A DNA stretch of 64,000 bases, taken from positions 108,896 through 172,895 of the forward strand of contig NW_027017979.1 in NCBI RefSeq assembly GCF_032854445.1, in the 5' to 3' direction. This document shows positions 1-12,575 of this stretch, piece after piece. The position numbers and the translations under genes are program-made. Below the pieces are notes generated by a model that saw nothing but the letters and a program-made list of their open reading frames with translations, had not been told where the DNA came from and searched no databases. The stretch is from Liolophura sinensis. Lineage: Eukaryota; Mollusca; Polyplacophora; Chitonida; Chitonidae. Numbering within the stretch: the stretch's first letter is position 1; the number at the start of each line of letters is the position of its first letter.

Positions 1-480
1 ACTTCTAAGTCGAAGACAAACTCAATGTCTTTATCTACATGTAGAAAAACCACACCATTTGTATATAAAAAACACAAGGTACATGACACAGTCCGCTGTA
101 AAAAGTACAAATGAACACTGACCCACATTAAAAAGGTGCCAAAAGATGCGCAATTGGGCCAGGCATCTGCAGCTGTTGAAAAATTGCAAATTTCTATGGT
201 TTCCATGGAGTAAGAGCCGTTGCTGGGCACGTGATCTTGATATCAATGATCATTCAGTTGTGGCTACAGCCAAACGTATTGGTCGGAGAGCAACGCGGTT
301 TGCACCTTTCGATTTCACGTCACAAAATACGTCGGATTAGCCTCTTACCAGCAGCATTGGGACAGTTTTTCCACTTTTGGATTTTTACCTGGTCTTTTTG
401 CTAATTGAAATCGGCTACATTAACTATGTACAATCGCGACTGGTCATTACTATATTCAATTTTTCATGATAAGTTATGTG
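1..480 (+). repeat. Partial satellite unit at left edge (type C of the 3.85-kb block)
   Basis: The unit is cut by the window start. It carries the rare combination seen in the units at 4337 and 8184: CATGACACAG after the A-run, ACATTAA in place of ACATCAA, CTGCAG in the middle, GATATCAATGATCATTCAG, and CCAAACG. It is therefore a third copy of that unit type. The following unit (481) is not the type that follows the other two copies, so the block ends or was broken here. Confidence 0.9.
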
Positions 481-1569
481 CCCTTCGGTAGCCCAGACGA
501 CGTCAAATCTTTGGGCCAAGCCCATTTAACTCACCCAGCAAATGTCTTACTCCTAAGTCGAAGACAAACTCAATGTCTTTATCTACATGTAGAAAAACCA
601 CACCATTTGTATATAAAAAAAACACAAGGTACTTGATACAATCCGCTGTAAAAAGTACAATTGAACACTGACCCACATCAATAACGTGCCAAAGGATGCG
701 CAATTGGGCCAGGCATCTCCAGCTGTTGAAAAATTGCAAATTTCTATGGTTTCCATAGATTAAGAGCCGTTGCTGGGCACGTGATCTTGACATCATTGAT
801 TATTCATTTGTAGCTACAGCCAAAAGTATTGGTCGGAGAGCAACGCGGTTTGCACCATTCGACTTCTCGTCACAAAATACGTCGGATTAGCCTCTTACCA
901 GCAGCATTGGAACAGTTTTTCCACTTTTGGATTTTTTCCTGGTCTTTTTGCGAATTGAAATCGGCTACATTAACTATGTACAATCGCGACTGGTCATTAC
1001 TATATTCAACTTTTCATTATAAGTTATGTGCCCTTCGGTAGCCCAGACGACGTCAAATCTTTGGGCCAAGCCCATTTAACTCACTCAGCAAATGTCTTAC
1101 CTTCTAAGTCGAAGACAAACTCAATGTCTTTATCTACATGTAGAAAAACCACACCATTTGTATATAAAAAAAACACAAGGTACTTGATACAGTCCGCTGT
1201 AAAAAGTACAATTGAACACTGACCCACATCAATAAGGTGCCAAAAGATGCGCAATTGGGCCAGGCATCTCCAGCTGTTGAAAAATTGCAAATTTCCTTGG
1301 TTTCCATGGAGTAAGAGCCGTTGCTGGGCACGTGATCTTGACATCAATGATTATTCATTTGTGGCTACAGCCAAAAGTATTGGTCGGAGAGCAGTGCGGT
1401 TTGCACCATTCTTCTCGTCAAAAAATACGTCGGATTAGCCTCTTACCAGCAGCATTGGAACAGTTTTTTCCACTTTTGGATTTTTGCCTGGTATTTTTTC
1501 TAATTGAAATCGGCTACATTAACTATGTACAATCGCGACTGGTCATTACTATATTCAACTTTTCATTAT

Positions 1570-1578
1570 AAGGTAAGT
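1570..1578 (+). other. Consensus 5' splice-donor-like variant
   Basis: The unit end normally reads ATAAGTTATGTG; here it is ATAAGGTAAGTG, giving AAG|GTAAGT, a full match to the eukaryotic donor consensus. The same variant occurs at 10370-10378. No gene or acceptor accompanies either, so this is most likely chance. The shared variant does link the two units (1031 and 9830), which also share CGTCAAAAAATACG. Confidence 0.25.
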
Positions 1579-2267
1579 GCCCCTTCGGTAGCCCAGACGA
1601 CGTCAAATCTTTGGGCCAAGCCCATTTAACTCACCCCAGCAAATGTCTTACTCCTAAGTCGAAGACAAACTCAATGTCTTTATCTACATGTAGAAAAACC
1701 ACACCCATTTGTATATAAAAAACAAAAGGTACTTGATACAGTCCGCTGTGAAAAGTACAATTGAACACTGACCCACATCAATAAGGTGCCAAAAGATGCA
1801 CAATTGGGCCAGGCATCTCCAGCTGTTGAAAAATTGCAAATTTCCTTGGTTTCCATGGAGTAAGAGCCGTTGCTGGGCACGTGATCTTGACATCATTGAT
1901 TATTCATTTGTGGCTACAGCCAAAAGTATTGGTCGGAGAGCAGTGCGGTTTGCACCATTCGATTTCTCGTCACAAAATACGTCGGATTAGTCTCTTACCA
2001 GCAGCATTGGAACAGTTTCTCCACTTTTGCATTTTTACCTGGTCTTTTTGTGAATTGAAATCGGCTACATTAACTATGTACAATCGCGACTGGTCCATTA
2101 CTATATTCAATTTTTCATTATAAGTTATGTGCCCTTCGGTAAGCCCAGACGACGTCAAATCTTTGGGCCAAGCCCATTTAACTCACCCCAGCAAATGTCT
2201 TACTTCTAAGTCGAAGACAAACTCAATGTCTTTATCTACATGTAGAAAAACCACACCATTTGTATAT

Positions 2268-2280
2268 AAAAAAAAAAAAA
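2268..2280 (+). repeat. 13-A run, longest homopolymer noted in the array
   Basis: In the unit at 2132 the A-run after TATAT is uninterrupted up to GGTACTTG, because the CAC or CAA that normally separates the A's is absent. It may be slippage or a base-calling error, and it lies within a segment rich in homopolymer indels. Confidence 0.75.
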
Positions 2281-3235
2281 GGTACTTGATACAGTCCGCT
2301 GTAAAAAGTACAATTGAACACTGACCCACATCAATAAGGTGCCAAAAGATGCGCAATTGGGCCAGGCATCTCCAGCTGTTGAATAATTGCAAATTTCTAT
2401 TGGTTTCCATGGATTAAGAGCCGTTGCTGGGCACGTGATCTTGACATCATTGATTATTCATTTGTGGCTACAGCCAAAAGTATTGGTCGGAGAGCAAACG
2501 CGGTTTGCACCATTCGATTTCTCGTCACAAAATACGTCGGATTAGCCTCTTACCAGCAGCATTGGAACAGTTTTTCTACTTTTGGATTTTTGCCTGTTTT
2601 TTTTGCGAATTGAAATCGGCTACATTAACTATGTACAATCGCGACTGGTCATTACTATATTCAACTTTTCATTATAAGTTATGCGCCCTTCGGTAGCCCA
2701 GACGATGTCAAATCTTTGGGCCAAGCCCATTTAACTCACCCAGCAAATGTCTTACTCCTAAGTCGAAGACAAACTCAATGTCTTTATCTACATGTAGAAA
2801 AACCACACCATTTGTATATAAAAAAAACACAAGGTACTTGATACAGTCTGCTGTAAAAAGTACAATTGAACACTGACCCACATCAATAAGGTGCCAAAAG
2901 ATGCGCAGTTGGGCCAGGCATCTCCAGCTGTTGAAAAATTGCAAATTTCTATGGTTTCCATGGATTTAGAGCCGTTGCTGGGCACGTGATCTTGACATCA
3001 TTGATTATTCATTTGTGGCTACAGCCAAAAGTATTGGTCGGAGAGCAACGCGGTTTGCACCATTCGATTTCTCGTCACAAAATACGTCGGATTAGCCTCT
3101 TACCAGCAGCATTGGAACAGTTTTTCCACTTTTGGATTTTTGCCTGGTCTTTTTGCTAATTGAAATCGGCTACATTAACTATGTACAATCGCGACTGGTC
3201 ATTACTATATTCAACTTTTCATTATAAGTTATGTG

Positions 3236-5270
3236 CCCTTCGGTAGCCCAGACGACGTCAAATCTTTGGGCCAAGCCCATTTAACTCACTCAGCAAATGT
3301 CTTACTTCTAAGTCGAAGACAAACTCAATGTCTTTATCTACATGTAGAAAAACCACACCATTTGTATATAAAAAAAACACAAGGTACTTGATACAATCCG
3401 CTGTAAAAAGTACAATTGAACACTGACCCACATCAATAAGGTGCCAAAGGATGCGCAATTGGGCCAGGCATCTCCAGCTGTTGAAAAATTGCAAATTTCC
3501 TTGGTTTCCATGGAGTAAGAGCCGTTGCTGGGCACGTGATCTTGACATCATTGATTATTCATTTGTGTCTACAGCCAAAAGTATTGGTTGGAGAGCAACG
3601 CGGTTTGCACCATTCGATTTCTCGTCACAAAATACGTCGGATTAGCCTCTTACCAGCAGCAATGGAACAGTTTTTTCTACTTTTGGATTTTTGCCTGTTT
3701 TTTTTGCGAATTGAAATCGGCTACATTAACTATGTACAATCGCGACTGGTCATTACTATATTCAACTTTTCATTATAAGTTATGTGCCCTTCGGTAGCCC
3801 AGACGACGTCAAATCTTTGGGCCAAGCCCATTTAACTCACCCAGCAAATGTCTTACTTCTAAGTCGAAGACAAACTCAATGTCTTTATCTACATGTAGAA
3901 AAACCACACCATTTGTATATAAAAAAAACATAAGGTACTTGATACAGTCCGCTGGAAAAAGTACAATTGAACACTGACCCACATCAATAAGGTGCCAAAG
4001 GATGCGCAATTGGGCCAGGCATCTCCAGCTGTTGAAAAATTGCAAATTTCCCTGCTTTCCATGGAGTAAGAACTGTTGCTGGGCACGTGATCTTGATATC
4101 AATGATTATTTTTTTGTGGCTACAGCCAAAAGTATTGGTCGGAGAGCAACGCGGTTTGCACCATTCGATTTCTCGTCACAAAATACGTCGGATTAGCCTC
4201 TTACCAGCAGCATTGGAAGAGTTTTTCCACTTTTGGATTTTTGCCTGGTCTTTTTGCGAATTGAAATCGGCTACATTTACTATATACCATCGCGACTGGT
4301 CATTACTATATTCAACTTTTCATTATAAGTTATGTGCCCCTCGGTAGCCCAGACGACGTCAAATCTTTGGGCCAAGCCCATTTAACTCACCCAGCAAATG
4401 TCTTACTTCTAAGTCGAAGACAAACTCAATGTCTTTTTCTACATGTAGAAAAACCACACCATTTGTATATAAAAAACACAAGGTACATGACACAGTCCGC
4501 TGTAAAAAGTACAATTGAACACTGACCCACATTAAGAAGGTGCCAAAAGATGCGCAATTGGGCCAGGCATCTGCAGCTGTTGAAAAATTGCAAATTTCTA
4601 TGGTTTCCATGGAGTAAGAGCCGTTGCTGGGCACGTGATCTTGATATCAATGATCATTCAGTTGTGGCTACAGCCAAACGTATTGGTCGGAGAGCAACGC
4701 GGTTTGCACCTTTCGATTTCACGTCACAAAATACGTCGGATTAGCCTCTTACCAGCAGCATTGGAACAGTTTTTCCACTTTTGGATTTTTACCTGGTCTT
4801 TTTGCTAATTGAAATCGGCTACATTAACTATGTACAATCGCGACTGGTCATTACTATATTCAATTTTTCATGATAAGTTATGTGCCCTTCGGTAGCCCAG
4901 ACGACGTCAAATCTTTGGGCCAAGCCCATTTAACTCACCCAACAGTTGTCTTACTTCTAAGTCGAAGACTATCTCAATGTCTTTATCTACATGTAGAAAA
5001 ACCACACCATTTGTATATAAAAAAAACACAAGGCACTTGATACAGTCCGCTGTAAAAAGTACAATTGAACACTGACCCACATCAATAAGGTGCCAAAAGA
5101 TGCGCAATTTGGCCAGGCATCTCCAGCTGTTGAAAAATTGCAAATTTCCTTGGTTTCCATGGAGTAAGAGCCGTTGCTGGGCACGTGATCTTGACATCAT
5201 TGATTATTCATTTGTGGCTACAGCCAAAAGTATTGGTCGGAGAGCAACGCGGTTTGCACCATTCGATTTC
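3236..5270 (+). repeat. Four-unit block, copy 1 (A-B-C-D)
   Basis: Units start at 3236, 3787, 4337 and 4885. The B unit (3787) has the rare CCGCTGGAAAAAG, CCCTGCTTTCC, AAGAACTGTTG, TTGGAAGAG, ATTTACTATATACC and GTGCCCCTCGG. The C unit has CATGACACAG and GATCATTCAG. The D unit has CCCAACAGTTG, GGCACTTG and CAATTTGGCC. The same series recurs 3847-3848 bp (seven units) downstream at 7084. Similarity fades inside D, where this copy reads TTTCACGTCACAAA near 5269 and the other reads TTTCTCGTTAAAAA. Confidence 0.88.
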
Positions 5271-5434
5271 ACGTCACAAAATACGTCGGATTAGCCTCTT
5301 ACCAGCAGCATTGGAACAGTTTTTCCACTTTTGGATTTTTGCCTGGTCTTTTTGCGAATTGAAATCGGCTACATTAACTATGTACAATCGCGACTGGTCA
5401 TTACTATATTCAACTTTTCATTATAAGTTATGTG

Positions 5435-7083
5435 CCCTTCGGTAGCCCAGACGACGTCAAATCTTTGGGCCAAGCCCATTTAACTCACCCAGAAAATGTC
5501 TTACTTCTAAGTCGAAGACAATCTCAATGTCTTTATCTACATGTAGAAAAACCACACCATTTGTATATAAAAAAACACAAGGTACTTGATACAGTCCGCT
5601 GTAAAAAGTACAATTGAACACTGACCCACATCAATAAGGTGCCAAAAGATGCGCAATTGGGCCAGGCATCTCCAGCTGTTGAAAAATTGCAAATTTCTAT
5701 GGTTTCCATAGATTAAGAGCCGTTGCTGGGCACGTGATCTTGACATCATTGATTATTCATTTGTGGCTACAGCCAAAAGTATTGGTCGGAGAGCAACGCG
5801 GTTTGCACCATTCGATTTCTCGTCACAAAATACGTCGGATTAGCCTCTTACCAGCAGCATTGGAACAGTTTTTCTACTTTTGGATTTTTGCCTGTTTTTT
5901 TTGCGAATTGAAATCGGCTACATTAACTATGTACAATCGGGACTGGTCATTACTATATTCAACTTTTCATTATAAGTTATGTGCCCTTCGGTAGCCCAGA
6001 CGACGTCAAATCTTTGGGCCAAGCCCATTTAACTCACCCAACAAATGTCTTACTCCTAAGTCGAAGACAAACTCAATGTCTTTATCTACATGTAGAAAAA
6101 CCACACCATTTGTATATAAAAAAAACACAAGGTACTTGATACAATCCGCTGTAAAAAGTACAATTGAACGCTGACCCACATCAATAAGGTGCCAAAGGAT
6201 GCGCAATTGGGCCAGGCATCTCCAGCTGTTGAAAAATTGCAAATTTCTATGGTTTCCATAGATTAAGAGCCGTTGCTGGGCACGTGATCTTGACATCATT
6301 GATTATTCATTTGTGGCTACAGCCAAAAGTATTGGTCGGAGAGCAACGCGGTTTGCACCATTCGACTTCTCGTCACAAAATACGTCGGATTAGCCTCTTA
6401 CCAGCAGCATTGGAACAGTTTTTCCACTTTTGGATTTTTGCCTGGTCTTTTTGCGAATTGAAATCGGTTACATTAACTATGTACAATCGCGACTGGTCAT
6501 TATTATATTCAACTTTTCATTATAAGTTATGTGCCCTTCGGTAGCCCAGACGACGTCAAATCTTTGGGCCAAGCCCATTTAACTCACTCAGCAAATGTCT
6601 TACTTCTAAGTCGAAGACAAACTCAATGTCTTTATCTACATGTAGAAAAACCACACCATTTGTATATAAAAAAAACACAAGGTACTTGATACAGTCTGCT
6701 GTAAAAAATACAATTGAACACTGACCCACATCAATAAGGTGCCAAAAGATGCGCAATTGGGCCAGGCATCTGCAGCTGTTGAAAAATTGCAAATTTCTAT
6801 GGTTTCCATGGATTAAGAGCCGTTGCTGGGCACGTGATCTTGACATCATTGATTATTCATTTGTGGCTACAGCCAAAAGTATTGGTAGGAGAGCAACGCG
6901 GTTTGCACCATTCGATTTCTCGTCACAAAATACGTCGGATTAGTTTCTTACCAGCAGCATTGGAAGAGTTTTTCCACTTTTGGATTTTTGCCTGGTCTTT
7001 TTGCGAATTGAAATCGGCTACATTAACTATGTACAATCGCGACTGGTCATTACTATATTCAACTTTTCATTATATGTTATGTG
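5435..7083 (+). repeat. Three satellite units between the two A-B-C-D blocks
   Basis: Units start at 5435, 5984 and 6534. The 5435 unit shares AGAAAATG, CCATAGATT, CCTGTTTTTTTTGCG and AATCGGGACTGG with the unit at 12027, twelve units downstream. The 6534 unit has the TCTGCTG and CTGCAGCTG variants that recur at 13676, 15881 and 18633. These shared variants mark older relationships across the left third of the window. Confidence 0.82.
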
Positions 7084-9110
7084 CCCTTCGGTAGCCCAGA
7101 CGAGGTCAAATCTTTGGGCCAAGCCCATTTAACTCACTCAGCAAATGTCTTACTTCTAAGTCGAAGACAAACTCAATGTCTTTATCTACATGTAGAAAAA
7201 CCACACCATTTGTATATAAAAAAAACACAAGGTACTTGATACAATCCGCTGTAAAAAGTACAATTGAACACTGACCCACATCAATAAGGTGCCAAAGGAT
7301 GCGCAATTGGGCCAGGCATCTGCAGCTGTTGAAAAATTGCAAATTTCCTTGGCTTCCATGGAGTAAGAGCCGTTGCTGGGCACGTGATCTTGACATCATT
7401 GATTATTCATTTGTGGCTACAGCCAAAAGCATTGGTTGGAGAGCAACGCGGTTTGCACCATTCGATTTCTCGTCACAAAATACGTCGGATTAGCCTCTTA
7501 CCAGCAGCATTGGAACAGTTTTTCTACTTTTGGATTTTTGCCTGTTTTTTTTGCGAATTGAAATCGGCTACATTAACTATGTACAATCGCGACTGGTCAT
7601 TACTATATTCAACTTTTCATTATAAGTTATGTGCCCTTCGGTAGCCCAGACGACGTCAAATCTTTGGGCCAAGCCCATTTAACTCACCCAGCAAATGTCT
7701 TACTTCTAAGTCGAAGACAAACTCAATGTCTTTATCTACATGTAGAAAAACCACACCATTTGTATATAAAAAAAACATAAAGTACTTGATACAGTCCGCT
7801 GGAAAAAGTACAATTGAACACTGACCCACATCAATAAGGTGCCAAAGGATGCGCAATTGGGCCAGGCATCTCCAGCTGTTGAAAAATTGCAAATTTCCCT
7901 GCTTTCCATGGAGTAAGAACTGTTGCTGGGCACGTGATCTTGATATCAATGATTATTTATTTGTGGCTACAGCCAAAAGTATTGGTCGGAGAGCAACGCG
8001 GTTTGCACCATTCGATTTCTCGTCACAAAATACGTCGGATTAGCCTCTTACCAGCAGCATTGGAAGAGTTTTTCCACTTTTGGATTTTTGCCTGGTCTTT
8101 TTGCGAATTGAAATCGGCTACATTTACTATATACCATCGCGACTGGTCATTACTATATTCAACTTTTCATTATAAGTTATGTGCCCCTCGGTAGCCCAGA
8201 CGACGTCAAATCTTTGGGCCAAGCCCATTTAACTCACCCAGCAAATGTCTTACTTCTAAGTCGAAGACAAATTCAATGTCTTTATCTACATGTAGAAAAA
8301 CCACACCATTTGTATATAAAAAACACAAGGTACATGACACAGTCCGCTGTAAAAAGTACAATTGAACACTGACCCACATTAAGAAGGTGCCAAAAGATGC
8401 GCAATTGGGCCAGGCATCTGCAGCTGTTGAAAAATTGCAAATTTCTATGGTTTCCATGGAGTAAGAGCCGTTGCTGGGCACGTGATCTTGATATCAATGA
8501 TCATTCAGTTGTGGCTACAGCCAAACGTATTGGTCGGAGAGCAACGCGGTTTGCACCTTTCGATTTCACGTCACAAAATACGTCGGATTAGCCTCTTACC
8601 AGCAGCTTTGGAACAGTTTTTCCACTTTTGGATTTTTGCCTGGTCTTTTTGCTAATTGAAATCGGCTACATTAACTATGTACAATCGCGACTGGTCATTA
8701 CTATATTCAATTTTTCATGATAAGTTATGTGCCCTTCGGTAGCCCAGACGACGTCAAATCTTTGGGCCAAGCCCATTTAACTCACCCAACAGTTGTCTTA
8801 CTTCTAAGTCGAAGACAATCTCAATGTCTTTATCTACATGTAGAAAAACCACACCATTTGTATATAAAAAAAACACAAGGCACTTGATACAGTCCGCTGT
8901 AAAAAGTACAATTGAACACTGACCCACATCAATAAGGTGCCAAAAGATGCGCAATTTGGCCAGGCATCTCCAGCTGTTGAAAAATTGCAAATTTCCTTGG
9001 TTTCCATGGAGTAAGAGCCGTTGCTGGGCACGTGATCTTGACATCATTGATTATTCATTTGTGGCTACAGCCAAAAGTATTGGTCGGAGAGCAACGCGGT
9101 TTGCACCATT
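7084..9110 (+). repeat. Four-unit block, copy 2 (A-B-C-D)
   Basis: Units start at 7084, 7634, 8184 and 8732, matching 3236, 3787, 4337 and 4885 in order and in rare variants. Private differences are few, for example ATAAAGTACTTG (near 7780) against ATAAGGTACTTG, and CAGCTTTGG (near 8604) against CAGCATTGG. The tail of the D unit after about 9115 switches to another type: GTGAATTAAAATCGG and a TTTACTCCGTACC variant resembling the tail of the 9830 unit. Confidence 0.88.
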
Positions 9111-9281
9111 CGATTTCTCGTTAAAAAATACGTCGGATTAGCCTCTTACCAGCAGCATTGGAACAGTTTTTCTACTTTTGGATTTTTGCCTGGTCTTTTT
9201 GTGAATTAAAATCGGCTACATTTACTCCGTACCATCGCGAGTGGTCATTACTATATTTAACCTTTCATTATAAGTTATGTG

Positions 9282-12200
9282 CCCTTCGGTAGCCCAGACG
9301 ACGTCAAATCTTTGGGCCAAGCCCATTTAACTCACCCAGCAAATGTCTTACTTCTAAGTCGAAGACAAACTCAATGTCTTTATCTACATGTAGAAAAACT
9401 ACACCATTTGTATATAAAAAAACAAAAGGTATTTGATACAGTCCGCTGTAAAAAGTACAATTGAACACTGACCCACATCAATAAGGTGCCAAAGGATGCG
9501 CAATTGGGCCAGGCATCTCCAGCTGTTGAAAATTGCAAATTTCTATGGTTTCCATGGATTAAGAGCCGTTGCTGGGCACGTGATCTTGACATCATTGATT
9601 ATTCATTTGTGGCTACAGCCAAAAGTATTGGTCGGAGAGCAACGCGGTTTGCACCATTCGATTTCTCGTCACAAAATACGTCGGATTAGTCTCTTACCAG
9701 CAGCATTGGAACAGTTTTTCCACTTTTGGATTTTTACCTGGTCTTTTTGCTATTTGAAATCGGCTAAATTAACTATGTACAATCGCGACTGGTCATTACT
9801 ATATTCAACTTTTCATTATAAGTTATGTGCCCTTCGGTAGCCCAGACGACGTCAAATCTTTGGGCCAAGCCCATTTAACTCACCCAGCAAATGTCTTACT
9901 TCTAAGTCGAAGACAAACTCAATGTCTTTATCTACATGTAGAAAAACCACACCATTTGTATATAAAAAAAACACAAGGCACTTGCTACAGTCCGCTGTAA
10001 AAAGTACAATTGAACACTGACCCACATCAATAAGGTGCCAAAAGATGCGCAATTGGGCCAGGCATCTCCAGCTGTTGAAAAATTGCAGATTTCCTTGGTT
10101 TCCATGGAGTAAGAGCCGTTGCTGGGCACGTGATCTTGACATCAACGATTATTCATTTGTGGCTACAGCCAAAAGTATTGGTCGGAGAGCAACGCGGTTT
10201 GCACCATTCGATTTCTCGTCAAAAAATACGTCGGATTAGCCTCTTACCAGCAGCATTGGAACAGTTTTTCCACTTTTGGATTTTTGCCTGCTCTTTTTGT
10301 GAATTAAAATTGGCTACATTTACTCTGTACCATCGCGACTGGTCATTACTATATTCAACTTTTCATTATAAGGTAAGTGCCCTTCGGTAGCCCAGACGAC
10401 GTCAAATCTTTGGGCCAAGCCCATTTAACTCACCCAGCAAATGTCTTATTCCTAAGTCGAAGACAAACTCAATGTCTTTATCTACATGTAGAAAAAACCA
10501 CACCATTTGTATATAAAAAACAAAAGGTACTTGATACAGTCCGCTGTAAAAGTACAATTGAACACTGACCCACATCAATAAGGGTGCCAAAAGATGCGCA
10601 ATTGGCCAGGCATCTCCAGCTGTTGAAAAATTGCAAATTTCCTTGGTTTCCATGGAGTAAGAGCCGTTGCTGGGCACGTGATCTTGACATCATTGATTAT
10701 TCATTTGTGGCTACAGCCAAAAGTATTGGTCGGAGAGCAACGCGGTTTGCACCATTCGATTTCTCGTCACAAAATACGTCGGATTAGTCTCTTACCAGCA
10801 GCATTGGAACAGTTTTTCCACTTTTGGATTTTTACCTGGTCTTTTTGTGAATTGAAATCGGCTACATTAACTATGTACAATCGCGACTGGTCATTACTAT
10901 ATTCAATTTTTCATTTTAAGTTATGTGCCCTTCGGTAGCCCAGACGACGTCAAATCTTTGGGCCAAGCCCATTTAACTCACCCAGCAAATGTCTTACTTC
11001 TAAGTCGAAGACAAACTCAATGTCTTTATCTACATGTTAGAAAAACCACACCATTTGTATATAAAAAAACAAAAGGTACTTGATACAGTCCGCTGTAAAA
11101 AGTACAATTGAACACTGACCCACATCAATAAGGTGCCAAAAGATGCGCAATTGGGCCAGGCATCTCCAGCTGTTGAAAAATTGCAAATTTCCTTGGTTTC
11201 CATGGATTAAGAGCCGTTGCTGGGCACGTGATCTTGACATCATTGATTATTCATTTGTGGCTACAGCCAAAAGTATTGGTCGGAGAGCAACGCGGTTTGC
11301 ACCATTCGATTTCTCGTCACAAAATACGTCGGATTAGCCTCTTACCAGCAGCATTGGAACAGTTTTTCTACTTTTGGATTTTTGCCAGTTTTTTTTGCGA
11401 ATTGAAATCGGCTACATTAACTATGTACAATCGCGACTGGTCATTACTATATTCAACTTTTCATTATAAGTTATGCGCCCTTCGGTAGCCCAGACGATGT
11501 CAAATCTTTGGGCTAAGCCCATTTAACTCACCCAGCAAATGTCTTATTCCTAAGTCGAAGACAAACTCAATGTCTTTATCTACATGTAGAAAAACCACAC
11601 CATTTGTATATAAAAAAACACAAGGTACTTGATACAGTCTGCTGTAAAAAGTACAATTGAACACTGACCCACATCAATAAGGTGCCAAAAGATGCGCAAT
11701 TGGGCCAGGCATCTCCAGCTGTTGAAAAATTGCAAATTTCCTTGGTTTCCATGGAGTAAGAGCCGTTGCTGGGCACGTGATCTTGACATCATTGATTATT
11801 CATTTGTGGCTACAGCCAAAAGTATTGGTCGGAGAGCAGTGCGGTTTGCACCATTCGATTTCTCGTCACAAAATACGTCGGATTAGTCTCTTACCAGCAG
11901 CATTGGAACAGTTTTTCCACTTTTGGATTTTTACCTGGTCTTTTTGTGAATTGAAATCGGCTACATTAACTATGTACAATCGCGACTGGTCATTACTATA
12001 TTCAACTTTTCATTATAAGTTATGTGCCCTTCGGTAGCCCAGACGACGTCAAATCTTTGGGCCAAGCCCATTTAACTCACCCAGAAAATGTCTTACTTCT
12101 AAGTCGAAGAAAACCTCAATGTCTTTATCTACATGTAGAAAAACCACACCATTTGTTTATAAAAAAACACAAGGTACTTGATACAGTCCGCTGTAAAAAG

Positions 12201-12575
12201 TACAATTGAACACTGACCCACATCAATAAGGTGCCAAAAGATGCGCAATTGGGCCAGGCATCTCCAGCTGTTGAAAAATTGCAAATTTCTATGGTTTCCA
12301 TAGATTAAGAGCCGTTGCTGGGCACGTGATCTTGACATCATTGATTATTCATTTGTGGCTACAGCCAAAAGTATTGGTCGGAGAGCAACGCGGTTTGCAC
12401 CATTCGATTTCTCGTCACAAAATACGTCGGATTAGCCTCTTACCAGCAGCATTGGAACAGTTTTTCTACTTTTGGATTTTTGCCTGTTTTTTTTGCGAAT
12501 TGAAATCGGCTACATTAACTATGTACAATCGGGACTGGTCATTACTATATTCAACTTTTCATTATAAGTTATGTG
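9282..12575 (+). repeat. Six satellite units, heterogeneous
   Basis: Units start at 9282, 9830, 10380, 10928, 11478 and 12027. The 9282 unit has a rare tail (GCTATTTGAAATCGGCTAAA, near 9748) that is seen again only near 39460. The 9830 unit ends in AAGGTAAGTG like the 1031 unit. The 10380 unit has clustered 1-bp indels. Roughly 11830-12240 recurs 6057 bp downstream (11 units) at about 17890-18290, marked by CAGAAAATG, GAAGAAAACCTC and TGTTTATAAAA. Confidence 0.82.

Larger units (their letters stand above)
481..3235 (+). repeat. Five satellite units, heterogeneous, with many 1-bp insertions
   Basis: Units start at 481, 1031, 1581, 2132 and 2686. The 481 unit resembles the one at 12576: both have ATAACGTGCC, AATCCGCTG and CCATAGATT. 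The second to fourth units carry an unusual density of single-base insertions in short homopolymers, which lengthens the unit at 2132 to 554 bp. The 1031 unit ends in AAGGTAAGTG instead of AAGTTATGTG. No higher-order period is evident here. Confidence 0.88.

Noticed and set aside
146-340. Recurrent plus-strand 64-aa frame with several Trp/Arg/Cys residues as a small peptide
   Set aside because: It overlaps the other frames, and its conservation is no more than that of the DNA unit. Its end at GTCGGATTAG is simply fixed in the repeat. No family resemblance.
503-796. Recurrent minus-strand frame of up to 97 aa (and 123 aa in a few units) as a gene
   Set aside because: It spans the variable A-run, so it is intact only when the run is 8 long; it collapses to about 70-72 aa in units with 7 or 9+ A's. 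No domain, no codon-level constraint, and it repeats in every unit.
5185-5445. Recurrent plus-strand 86-aa frame as a gene
   Set aside because: In many units a GCGAATTG to GCTAATTG difference makes an in-frame TAA about two thirds of the way through, and T-run indels shift the frame. There is no sign of selection on the product.
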